Origin: UBA8752 sp040261275
Lineage (GTDB): Bacteria > Bacteroidota > Bacteroidia > Flavobacteriales_D > Sanyastnellaceae
NCBI GenBank assembly: GCA_040261275.1
Contig: JBDQOI010000004.1
Span: forward strand, 1 to 64,000
Reading direction: 5' to 3'
Length of the DNA: 64,000 nucleotides
Position 1 is the stretch's first letter, and each line of letters begins with the position of its first letter. Position numbers and translations under genes: made by a program. Below, in pieces: positions 1-8,542 of the stretch. The notes below the pieces were generated by a model that worked only from the letters and a program-made list of their open reading frames with translations, made no database searches and was not told the DNA's origin.

Positions 1-2
1 TG

Positions 3-143
3 GCGCTCTCCGGCGGCTGGCTGGGTGCGCGCACCTGGTGGTGGCGCTCGCTGGACGGGCAGGATGCGGTGGTCGTCTTCAACCACACCGGATCGGAACA
101 TGCCACTGAAGTAGGGCAGGCCATCCTCGACGCATTGCGGTAG
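3..143 (+). CDS. C-terminal end of a serine hydrolase (beta-lactamase-like), cut by window start
   Basis: An open frame runs in from the left edge and stops at TAG 141-143. Its 46 visible residues include GGWLGARTWWWRSLDGQDAV and then VVFNHTGSEH. A glycine-rich turn, an Arg, and a strand reading like a VVVxxN motif resemble the last part of class C beta-lactamase/transpeptidase-like serine hydrolases, but the catalytic SxxK and YxN motifs lie outside the window. The name is therefore an inference. The last 27 codons recur as a diverged fragment at 7787-7870, which marks this 3' end as one side of a duplicated junction. The gene is convergent with the SIMPL fragment 17 bp downstream. Confidence 0.5.
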   Translation, partial: ALSGGWLGARTWWWRSLDGQDAVVVFNHTGSEHATEVGQAILDALR

Positions 144-160
144 TCAAGGGGTGCTGTGCC

Positions 161-289
161 TCACTTGATGGCGCAGCGCTGCTTGACGTTGACGTAGGCG
201 GTTTTGAGCGTGCTCGAGGTGTTGAGGGTGCCGCCCCAGCTGAAGCTCTCGTCGGAGTTGGCGCCGAGGATCTGCAAGGCCACAGCCAT
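161..289 (-). pseudogene. Fragment copy of the 3' end of the SIMPL-domain gene
   Basis: Read on the minus strand from ATG 289-287 to TGA 163-161, this gives 42 codons that match the C-terminus of the intact SIMPL protein (13793-14554) almost residue for residue: both contain NSDESFSWGGTLNTSS followed by LKTAYVNVKQR. Similarity begins around position 282 and ends at the stop codon, so only the last tenth of the gene is present. The frame is intact and has a fortuitous ATG, but a 42-residue piece of a 253-residue protein is unlikely to work alone. It lies 17 bp from the convergent serine-hydrolase stop. Confidence 0.8.
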
Positions 290-389
290 GGACATTCCCC
301 TCGACACCGGGTGTTCGGTTTTGTTTTGGCTCTGATTCACAGTAAATTATAGGCGCAACTCCATTGCTCAACACCTTATTTGCCACACC

Positions 390-3300
390 GTGCATGCTTT
401 CGACCTTTCAAGGATAAGTGCTTTTTGTACTCGGATTTGTTCCTTTTTCGCAGCCTTGTTGTGGTTGATGGTACCAATCGCTTCGCTTTCCCAATCAACC
501 CTGCCCCTGGATTGGACCGCTCAGCTTGCTGGGTTGGAAGTTAATTACACTGCCTTTCAGGAACTCATGAGTTCCGATACTTATGAAAAGCGGGTATTGG
601 CTCATGATTTCAATCAGGATGGCGCCCTCGATTTCATGGTCCTGCGCTGTGCTCCCGAAGGATCAGGGTTACCGCCAACAAACGTTTTCGGCAGAAGGCA
701 AAATGGGGGGGGCTGGGTCCAGTCCGGTAGGGTATGGCACTTGGAAGGTGAAAGTCCGGTTGGAAACTTCACTGCCGGTGCATTTGGAGACTTCGATGGG
801 GATGGATGGGATGATCTTGTTCTTGTGGGCCGCGATGACACCCATCCGCGATTGCTCAGGAATACCGGTAACCTTGATCCCGTTCATTTCATGAATGGTT
901 TTGATGGCTTTCTGGATGAAAGTGATCGGCTACCTGCCTTCTTTCAAAACGAGCGGAACTTCGGAGATGTGGCGGTGGGGGACATCAATGGGGACGGCCA
1001 CCTCGATATCTACATGCTGGCCAGTTCCACAGATGACAGCTATGCCATTGATTACTTGCTCCTCAACAATGGTGATGGCACGTTCGATGACGATACCGAG
1101 GCCGTCATTGGTTTCATCCGGAGTCGGACGGCCATCGGAAAGCGCGTGGCCTTGGTGGACTTCGATGGCAATGGTCACCTGGATGTGGTGAAGACATCGA
1201 TAGGGTTTGATGTGACCCCTTGGAACGATTCCGGTGTATTCGTGCTGTACAATGATGGGAATGACCTCGGTGCGGATTGGCAAAAGCTATCCGCTGAATC
1301 GGGTGTTCAGGATTTCGCAGTCGGCCATTTCGATGAAGACCTTGGACTGGACATTTACGTGGCTGCTGCCGGGACCGACGAATGGGTGGAGCACGGCTTC
1401 ATGTTCCTCGGACAGCACACCTTGCTCCGAAATACCGTCGATATTCCTTCGGCATCGGATGAGCATGACCGGGTCTGGGTGGCAGACCTTGATGCCAACG
1501 GACATGATGATGTCATCCTCGGAAACAGCGCAGGAGGAGCCTGCATGGCGGGTGCAGGGGCGCACATCCTGCAGTATGGAGAAAACGGTTTCGAAGACCA
1601 CGCTCCAGATGGCCTTGATGGCGGATGGTCGCCAATCTTCAACGATCTGGCGATAGGGGATTTCAATGATAACGGACTGCCTGATGTGCTCATTGGAAGG
1701 TGTACCGGTCTTGAATTGCTCATCGATGACAATTGCCATGTGGTGGCCGGCACAGGGGATACCGATGGCGACGGTTTGTTCGATGGCTGTGATCCTTGCC
1801 CATTCAATGCAACTCCTGATTGCGAGGAGAACCACGAAATGCCCGAGATTGACCTGGCGCATTCCGTGGCGCGCCAATGGATCGAGATGACCTTGGCGAG
1901 CATCCGGCATGACTTTTCCCGCCCGACAGTCCATGCCCGCAACCTCTTCCACATTTCCTCTGCGATGTGGGACGCCTGGTCGGTTTTTGACGCGGAGGCC
2001 ACGCCCTACCTGCTCGGGCAGACCGTGGATGATTTTGCATGCGATTTCTCGGACTTTCCTGTGGATCCCGATGCGCTTGTGGCTGAAGCCGAGCGAGAGA
2101 AGGCCATGTCTTATGCTGCATGCCGCATCCTGGAGCACAGGTTCAACAACGCCCCGGGATGGCCGGCCCTGCAATCGGCCTTTCCATTGCACCTCGAATT
2201 GCAAGGGCTGGACCCGGCCTTCACCGGCACCGACTACAGCGGAGGGGATGGTCGCGCACTCGGCAATGCCATCGCCGAGTGTTACATCGAATTCGGGGCA
2301 CAGGATGGTGCCAATGAGGCCAATGACTATGCCAGCCAACACTACGTTCCGGTCAACCCGGCAACGCAGATTACCCCTTACACCTTCGAGATGCCGGAGG
2401 ATATGAACCGATGGCAGCCCATCGAGTTCGCGATATTCGAGGATCAGAGCTCCAACATCATCGAATCGACAACACCGGAGTTCATTACGCCTGAATGGGG
2501 CAATGTGACCCCATTCTCGCTGACGGAAGATCAGGCGACCTATCACCTGCGCGACGGGAATACCTATCGCATGTACCTCGATCCCGGACCACCCCCGTTA
2601 TGGGACGATCAGGGAAGCGTGATTTCTGATCAGTACGCAAATGCCTTTGCCATGACCGCCATCTGGTCGGCACACCTTGATCCTGACAACGCTACCATCT
2701 GGGACATCTCGCCTGCATCCATCGGAAATCGCGAAAACCTACCCACCAATTATGACGAGGCCATTGAATTCTACGACTTCCTCAACGGAGGGTCCGAGAG
2801 TCCGGGACACCCCGTGAACCCCTCCACGGGGCAGCCTTATCAACCCAACATGGTGCCAAGGGCCGATTATGCCCGTGTATTGGCCGAGTATTGGGCCGAT
2901 GGCCCCGAATCCGAAACGCCGCCGGGACATTGGTTCACCATCCTCAACTATGTCATGGACCAGCCGGAATTCGAGCGCCGCTATGCCGGGCAGGGCGATG
3001 TACTCAATGAACTCGAGTGGGACATCAAGGCGTATTTCTCCCTGGGAGGTGCCATGCACGATGCCGCAGTGGCAACCTGGTCCATCAAGGGGTGGTACGA
3101 TTTCATCAGACCCCTCAGTGCGATCCGAGCCATGGGTGTTCTGGGTCAACGCAGTGATCCGAATCTTCCGGGCTACCATCCTGGAGGATTACCACTGGTT
3201 CCAGGTAGGATCGAGATCAATCCTCTCGGCAACGCGGCGGACATCCCTTATATCTACTGCTGGGACGGATTCTGTGATGATCAGTATTACTACTGCAACA

Positions 3301-6300
3301 TGGCAGAACCATGGGGTGTGAAATGGTTGACTGCCCGAAATTGGCTTTCCTACCAACCACAGCTCTTCATGACGCCGCCCTTCGCGGGATACCTGTCCGG
3401 TCATTCGACCTTTTCCCGGGCAGCTGCGGAGGTACTGACCCACGTCACGGGCGACGCCTACTTCCCGAGTGGGATGGGCACCTTCAGTGCGCCCAAGCTG
3501 CAGTTTCTCGGGTTCGATGTGGGCCCCAGTGTGGATGTGAATCTGCAATGGGCGACTTACCGTGACGCCGCCGATGAGTCCGCCCTTTCGCGCATTTGGG
3601 GAGGCATTCACCCTTTCATCGACGACTATCCCGCACGGCAGAATGGCATTGTCATCGGCCAGCAGGCCGCTGCCCATGCCCAAACCTATTTCGTCGGTGC
3701 CGTGACGGGATGCATGGATCCGTTGGCGTGCGATTATGACCCGTTGGCGTCTACGCCAGGACCCTGTCAATACCCGACCAGCCAATATTTCATCCCGGAG
3801 GTGATCGGCCAGCCCGTCATTGTGCCCTGTGGCGATGAGCCGGCACCGGACGGCTACATTTCGGCCTCGATTGACTGCTTCCTGTCAGCAGTGGACGGGA
3901 GTGACCACTGCATGCTGAACTGGAGTACGGGCTGCCAACAGGCCTACGATGGTTGCTTCTATGAAGATTACGGATGCATGGATCCGATGATGTGCAACTA
4001 TGACCCTGAAGCCATCATGGATGACGGCAATTGTCAGCTTCCAGATTACTGGCTGATTCCCGAAGTCATCTCTGGGGGACCGGCGATTCCATATTGCGGC
4101 ACGTTATCCTCGATGCCCGAGGGGTATCAGGTGGGCGATTACGCCTGCGTGGAAAATGTGATATTGACCGACAGTTACTGCCTGATCACTTTATGGGACC
4201 AATTGTGCGAGGACCAATACGCGGACTGCGTTTGTGATTTTCCTGCGGATGGTTCCAATGCGCCGCCAGAACTGGTGCCCGATCCGAATTTCTTCGCCAA
4301 TCCATTGACGGTGTACTGTGGAGAGTACTTCGATGGCATCCTCGACGCTATGGTGGAGGAAATCGCCGCGGAAATCGAGGTGATCGACGAATGTCCTGAA
4401 ACAGTGCGTATGACCAGTACGACGCAGTGGACACCTTGGTGTGGTGTGACCGGAATCCTCATGATCGAATTCCAATACACCGACTATCAAGGCCTGACGA
4501 CCACCTTCGAGACAAACGCGCAGATCATCGATCCCGCGCCGCCTTCCATCACTGTGACGGAAAATATGTTCTTCGATTTGAACAGCAGCGAGTACAGTGA
4601 CCTTGATGCATTCATGGCCCTCGCGCAAACTGAGGGCTTCAGCGGAGGCAGCATAGTGGTTGAGGACGAATGTGGATCGGCGAGTTTGACATGGTATGAA
4701 AATGCGGTGGCACTCACGGATTCGGGTACTTTCTACCAGCACATCCTGTTTACTGCGGAGGACGAGTGTGGAAACGCCATCGGCAGCGGTGCCAATGTTC
4801 ATTACAATGGCGTCCCCTCGGGCTGTGGTTGGTGGTTGCCCGACACACCGGGCGGTGGCATTGCCCAGATGGCATGTCCGGAAACCGCACCGCTCGGGTA
4901 TCACCTGGCGGTGAGTCAGACTTGCGCTCAAAACGTCATTGACAACGATGACTATTGCATCAACTTCAATTGGGATCAGATCTGTCAGGATGCCTATGAG
5001 GCCTGTCTCTTGCTCACTCCAGGCTGCACGGAACCCGGAGCCTGCAACTACAGCAGCACTGCCCAAATCAACGACGGAACCTGCGATTACTCCTGTTATG
5101 GCTGCTTGGATCCGGAGTCATGCAATTACAACCCCTTGGCGACCATACAGGACCAAAACTGCGATTACAGCTGCATCGGCTGTCTGGACCCGGAAGCCTG
5201 CAACTTCAGCGCGGAGGCTTCGGTCGAAGGCTTATGTGATTACAGTTGCATCGGCTGCATGGATGACATGGCGTGCAATTACGATCCTTCAGCCACCCTG
5301 TCGAATGCCAGTTGCGATTACCCTCTGGCAGGCATTGGATGTCCATGTTTCAGCGTCTGGGATTTCGAAACGGGGCCGCTCGGTGGCGGTGACTTGGTTG
5401 TGGAAAGCTTCCAAGCATACACGCCAGTCGGTCTGGACAGCGTACTGATTTCTCTGGAATTCGAGCAGGTCGAGGGCACCTGGGCAGGCGACCTGGCATT
5501 GGGCATCTGCGCCCCCACGGGCAATTGCATCGAGATCGGCGGATACAATCTCAGTTTGGGGTTCCAGGAAGCTGGCCCTTGGCCGTTGAGCTGGTCCACT
5601 CCGGACAATGGGACTTATTCAGCAGTGCTGGACGTGACCACTTTCGGACTTGCTGGCGAAGGTGTGTGGTCCTTCCATTTTCTCCATGCTCAGAATACGT
5701 TCAGCGATACGGCCATCTGGTCGGGTTCCGTCACCCTGATCGAGGTGTGCAATGGCAATCCAACTCCTCCGCAACCCGGTTGCATTGAACCGGCGGCATG
5801 CAACTACGATATGTTCGCGTCGATTGACGACGGCACCTGCATTTTCCAAGGGGAACCCTGCTACGAGCTGGGACCCTGTTATTTCAATTCGGTTTGGAAC
5901 TCGGCATGCGAGTGTGAGGGCAGCATCACGGACTTGGACGGTGACGGCTACTGTGCTTTCGAGGACTGTGACGAAAGCGATCCATTGATTCCTGCTGAAG
6001 GAGATTGTGAGGACACATGGGGATGTACCGACATCATGTCCTGCAATTATGACCCAACGGCCAGTGCCAATGACGGGAGCTGCATAGAGGCGGACTACTG
6101 GCTGATCCCGGAATTCGAGCAACCGGGAGGTGCCATACCCTGGTGTGGGGACCCCAATGATCTGCCCGCCGGCTACATCATCGGGAATTATTTCTGCGTG
6201 GCGGCGGTGGTCTCAAACCATCCCGATTGCATATATATCGGATGGAACGAGCCTCCCAATGCCGGTGCCGACGAGGGGTACGGGTTCGCATGGTGCGAAG

Positions 6301-7652
6301 ACGACTACATCTCGTGCCAGTTCGCATCGGGCTGCACGGATCCTGCGGCGTGCAATTTCGATGAGACTGCGAGTGTGGACGATGGGACCTGCGCATACCC
6401 CGGTGACTCCTGTGCAGACCCTGCATGCACTCCGGTCGCCGTATTGGACAGCAACTGCGACTGCATTGTGGAGGAATTTCTGGATGCGGATGAGGACGGC
6501 ATATGCGATGGGGAGGAGGTGTCGGGTTGTACGGACCCCGATGCGGACAATTTCGATGCGTTAGCCACCGATTCGAATCCCTACCTGTGCGAGTATTTGG
6601 GATGCACGGACCCTGAGGCTCCGAATTTCAATCCCCAAGCCAACTTGGACGATGGCACCTGCATTCCACCGGTCTATGGCTGTATGGACAACCAGGCACT
6701 CAATTTCAACCCCTTGGCCAACGTGGACGACGGGAATTGCGAATACAACACGGGGTGCACCGATCCCCTAGCCTTGAACTATGATTCCGCCGCCGAATTT
6801 GACGATGGGAGCTGTGATTACGGAGAAATGCCGGGGTGCACAGATTCACAGGCTTGCAACTTCGATCCCTTGGCCGCGCTCGATGACGGCTCCTGCGAAT
6901 ATCCGGAATCGGGTTACGATTGTTCGGGGAACTGTCTCGATGATTCGGACCAGGATGGCATTTGCGATTCTTTCGAAACCGCAGGCTGTACGGATCCGAC
7001 CGCAGACAATTACGACCCCGCAGCAACGGACGACGACGGCACCTGCGACTACGGCAACAACGACATCTTCGGTTGCACGGATCCGGCTGCAGTGAATTAC
7101 GATCCCACCGCCACATTGGACGACGGCTCCTGTAACTACGGCAACAACGACATCTTCGGCTGTACGGATCCGACCGCGACCAACTACGACCCCGCCGCCA
7201 CATTGGACGACGGCACTTGCGACTACGGCAACACGGAAAATTGGGGCTGCACATACCTCTCGGCATGCAACTTCGACCCTTTTGCAGACCTTGATGACGG
7301 GTCCTGCACATTCCCCGAACCTGGACTTGATTGCAACGGCAACTGCGCGTCCGACGTAGATCAAGATGGCATTTGTGACGCATTGGAAATACCGGGTTGC
7401 ACAGCCCCGGATGCTATGAATTTCAACCCCTATGCCACGGATGATGATGGGAGTTGCGTGTCGGGGCTTCAATCTGGATGTACGTACTCGCTTGCGGTCA
7501 ATTTTGACGTCTCGGCCGACTATGATGACGGCTCGTGCATTTTCGATGACGCCCCGAATCCTTGCCCTGCCGACATCGATGGTGACGGGAGCATTGCCGT
7601 AGCGGATTTGCTCATCATACTCGGCGTATTCGGCGATGCCTGTTCGGAATGA
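390..7652 (+). CDS. Giant secreted protein: FG-GAP propeller, vanadium haloperoxidase-like domain, Cys-rich repeats, dockerin-like tail
   Basis: This 2420-residue protein has a signal peptide ending near SLSQ (residue 35). Residues about 65-440 hold FG-GAP/VCBS repeats with Asp-rich loops such as DFDGDGWDD and DINGDGHLD. A thrombospondin-3-like DTDGDG stretch follows. Residues about 490-1110 form a PAP2/vanadium-haloperoxidase-like domain with the complete signature: KGWYDFIRP (K900, R907), SGH (H1005) and SRIWGGIH (R1068, H1074). The rest carries about 20 copies of the GCTDPxACNYDPxATxDDGSC repeat, four copies of a separate ~60-residue Cys module, and MopE-like DCDE motifs. The last 30 residues are a single dockerin-like motif, CPADIDGDGS...DLLIILGVFG. 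Secretion, probably by T9SS, is inferred. Vanadate chemistry is predicted from the motif only. It sits between duplicated gene-end fragments. Confidence 0.85.
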   Translation: MHAFDLSRISAFCTRICSFFAALLWLMVPIASLSQSTLPLDWTAQLAGLEVNYTAFQELMSSDTYEKRVLAHDFNQDGALDFMVLRCAPEGSGLPPTNVFGRRQNGGGWVQSGRVWHLEGESPVGNFTAGAFGDFDGDGWDDLVLVGRDDTHPRLLRNTGNLDPVHFMNGFDGFLDESDRLPAFFQNERNFGDVAVGDINGDGHLDIYMLASSTDDSYAIDYLLLNNGDGTFDDDTEAVIGFIRSRTAIGKRVALVDFDGNGHLDVVKTSIGFDVTPWNDSGVFVLYNDGNDLGADWQKLSAESGVQDFAVGHFDEDLGLDIYVAAAGTDEWVEHGFMFLGQHTLLRNTVDIPSASDEHDRVWVADLDANGHDDVILGNSAGGACMAGAGAHILQYGENGFEDHAPDGLDGGWSPIFNDLAIGDFNDNGLPDVLIGRCTGLELLIDDNCHVVAGTGDTDGDGLFDGCDPCPFNATPDCEENHEMPEIDLAHSVARQWIEMTLASIRHDFSRPTVHARNLFHISSAMWDAWSVFDAEATPYLLGQTVDDFACDFSDFPVDPDALVAEAEREKAMSYAACRILEHRFNNAPGWPALQSAFPLHLELQGLDPAFTGTDYSGGDGRALGNAIAECYIEFGAQDGANEANDYASQHYVPVNPATQITPYTFEMPEDMNRWQPIEFAIFEDQSSNIIESTTPEFITPEWGNVTPFSLTEDQATYHLRDGNTYRMYLDPGPPPLWDDQGSVISDQYANAFAMTAIWSAHLDPDNATIWDISPASIGNRENLPTNYDEAIEFYDFLNGGSESPGHPVNPSTGQPYQPNMVPRADYARVLAEYWADGPESETPPGHWFTILNYVMDQPEFERRYAGQGDVLNELEWDIKAYFSLGGAMHDAAVATWSIKGWYDFIRPLSAIRAMGVLGQRSDPNLPGYHPGGLPLVPGRIEINPLGNAADIPYIYCWDGFCDDQYYYCNMAEPWGVKWLTARNWLSYQPQLFMTPPFAGYLSGHSTFSRAAAEVLTHVTGDAYFPSGMGTFSAPKLQFLGFDVGPSVDVNLQWATYRDAADESALSRIWGGIHPFIDDYPARQNGIVIGQQAAAHAQTYFVGAVTGCMDPLACDYDPLASTPGPCQYPTSQYFIPEVIGQPVIVPCGDEPAPDGYISASIDCFLSAVDGSDHCMLNWSTGCQQAYDGCFYEDYGCMDPMMCNYDPEAIMDDGNCQLPDYWLIPEVISGGPAIPYCGTLSSMPEGYQVGDYACVENVILTDSYCLITLWDQLCEDQYADCVCDFPADGSNAPPELVPDPNFFANPLTVYCGEYFDGILDAMVEEIAAEIEVIDECPETVRMTSTTQWTPWCGVTGILMIEFQYTDYQGLTTTFETNAQIIDPAPPSITVTENMFFDLNSSEYSDLDAFMALAQTEGFSGGSIVVEDECGSASLTWYENAVALTDSGTFYQHILFTAEDECGNAIGSGANVHYNGVPSGCGWWLPDTPGGGIAQMACPETAPLGYHLAVSQTCAQNVIDNDDYCINFNWDQICQDAYEACLLLTPGCTEPGACNYSSTAQINDGTCDYSCYGCLDPESCNYNPLATIQDQNCDYSCIGCLDPEACNFSAEASVEGLCDYSCIGCMDDMACNYDPSATLSNASCDYPLAGIGCPCFSVWDFETGPLGGGDLVVESFQAYTPVGLDSVLISLEFEQVEGTWAGDLALGICAPTGNCIEIGGYNLSLGFQEAGPWPLSWSTPDNGTYSAVLDVTTFGLAGEGVWSFHFLHAQNTFSDTAIWSGSVTLIEVCNGNPTPPQPGCIEPAACNYDMFASIDDGTCIFQGEPCYELGPCYFNSVWNSACECEGSITDLDGDGYCAFEDCDESDPLIPAEGDCEDTWGCTDIMSCNYDPTASANDGSCIEADYWLIPEFEQPGGAIPWCGDPNDLPAGYIIGNYFCVAAVVSNHPDCIYIGWNEPPNAGADEGYGFAWCEDDYISCQFASGCTDPAACNFDETASVDDGTCAYPGDSCADPACTPVAVLDSNCDCIVEEFLDADEDGICDGEEVSGCTDPDADNFDALATDSNPYLCEYLGCTDPEAPNFNPQANLDDGTCIPPVYGCMDNQALNFNPLANVDDGNCEYNTGCTDPLALNYDSAAEFDDGSCDYGEMPGCTDSQACNFDPLAALDDGSCEYPESGYDCSGNCLDDSDQDGICDSFETAGCTDPTADNYDPAATDDDGTCDYGNNDIFGCTDPAAVNYDPTATLDDGSCNYGNNDIFGCTDPTATNYDPAATLDDGTCDYGNTENWGCTYLSACNFDPFADLDDGSCTFPEPGLDCNGNCASDVDQDGICDALEIPGCTAPDAMNFNPYATDDDGSCVSGLQSGCTYSLAVNFDVSADYDDGSCIFDDAPNPCPADIDGDGSIAVADLLIILGVFGDACSE
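6984..7244 (+). repeat. Three perfect-length 87-bp tandem coding repeats
   Basis: Units start at 6984, 7071 and 7158, each exactly 87 bp (29 residues), and the next diverged unit starts at 7245. Each encodes one GCTDP...NYDPxAT...DDGxCxY repeat plus a linker; GNNDIF is kept in the first two. The DNA is far more similar among these units than among the other repeats of the gene, which indicates recent in-frame tandem duplication. Confidence 0.85.
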
Positions 7653-7786
7653 CCCTGTCTCCTGAAAAGACTTGAGAGCCAAGCTGATGGACTCCTTTGG
7701 TCGCAGAGAATATGCCGGGGGTGGAGCATGAATGGAGTAGGGGGAGATGCGTCAGAGATGGGGCCTTCCAGCCTGCTGTCTTGCTC

Positions 7787-7870
7787 GATGCGGTGGTCGT
7801 CTTGAACCACACCGGGTCGGAACACGCCATAGAAGCTAGGCAGGCCATTCGCGATGCGTTGCGGCGCTGA
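7787..7870 (+). pseudogene. Fragment copy of the serine-hydrolase 3' end
   Basis: The stretch GATGCGGTGGTCGTC through TGA 7868-7870 reads DAVVVLNHTGSEHA and then a helix ending ALRR. It parallels the end of the gene at 3-143 (DAVVVFNHTGSEHA, ending ALR) with scattered substitutions and a shifted stop codon. Homology starts abruptly at about 7787; the bases between the end of the giant gene (7652) and 7787 show nothing recognisable. There is no start codon or other part of the hydrolase, so this is a relic 3' end. Confidence 0.75.
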
Positions 7871-7908
7871 ATTGGATTGAGCCATAGCTTCGACATAAAA
7901 TCAGAACC

Positions 7909-8361
7909 ATGAGAGTCCTAACCCTACTTTTCTTCATTGTTGCTTCCCTTGGCTTGCAAGCTCAAGATTGCGAAGCGTTGAAGCAGCAAATTGATACGCA
8001 ACAAGCTGATATTGATGTTCTCCAAACCCGAATGGATGAGGCGTCTGAATACGACCAAAAAAAGGCCATTGCCCAAGAGATAAGGGCAGTTGAAGGTGAA
8101 ATCAGGCTGCTGAAAGTTGAGTACCGGGCGTGTATGAGTGAATCGGGAGAGATGGGGGACCCAGAACTCCTGAAGCGGGGACTTCGCCAACGGGCTCAGG
8201 GAACATTGGTGTCCTTTGCAGGAGCTGCACTTGTCGTGGTGGGCACGGTTTCAAGTGGTGGAATCTTACCCTTGGTGTATGCAGGAGTCGGTCTTGGATT
8301 GGTCGGGACGGCCCAAAACATATCGGGTTCTGCACTGGTGCTCAAGGCAACGAAGGAGTAG
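7909..8361 (+). CDS. Small exported coiled-coil protein with Gly-rich membrane segments, function unknown
   Basis: The 150-residue product begins with a signal peptide cleaved after LGLQAQ. Residues about 20-75 are a charged heptad-like helix (coiled coil) with Cys at residues 21 and 70. Residues about 97-135 are two Gly/Ala/Val-rich hydrophobic segments (LVSFAGAALVVVGTVSSGG and a second LPLVYAGVGLGLVG). I do not recognise the family. The gene sits between the relic serine-hydrolase end and the relic SIMPL end, at the junction that is adjacent in the copy near position 150, so it is probably part of inserted cargo. Confidence 0.65.
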   Translation: MRVLTLLFFIVASLGLQAQDCEALKQQIDTQQADIDVLQTRMDEASEYDQKKAIAQEIRAVEGEIRLLKVEYRACMSESGEMGDPELLKRGLRQRAQGTLVSFAGAALVVVGTVSSGGILPLVYAGVGLGLVGTAQNISGSALVLKATKE

Positions 8362-8383
8362 TTCCATCCGACAGTGCACAGGG

Positions 8384-8510
8384 TCAGTCGATGTCGTAGC
8401 GCTGCTTGACGTTGAAGTAGGCGGTTTTGAGTTTGCTCCAGGTGTGATGGGTGCTGCCGACTTTTACCGCGGTGCGGGCGAGAAGTTGACCGTCCGTGAA
8501 GGTCACGTCG
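8384..8510 (-). pseudogene. Second fragment of the SIMPL 3' end, with an internal deletion
   Basis: On the minus strand this reads TDGQLLARTAV, a few unrelated residues, then SKLKTAYFNVKQRYDID and a stop (8386-8384). The intact SIMPL protein has QDGQLRARTAV and SKLKTAYVNVKQRYAIE separated by about 40 residues. The fragment therefore keeps both ends of the C-terminal region and has lost the middle. It begins about 30 bp beyond the stop codon of the giant minus-strand gene. It is unlikely to be expressed as a separate protein. Confidence 0.75.
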
Positions 8511-8542
8511 AAGCCGGGTTGGCCCCGGAATCCCCGGTGCCA

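Noticed and set aside
144..395. 83-codon minus-strand frame as a gene
   Set aside because: It reads the SIMPL fragment in the wrong frame (an Arg/His/Gln-rich product). The homologous frame is the 42-codon one at 161-289.
6500..7300. CRISPR-like regular repeats
   Set aside because: The periodic DNA is fully explained by in-frame Cys repeats of the protein. There are no unique spacers of constant length outside coding sequence and no cas genes.
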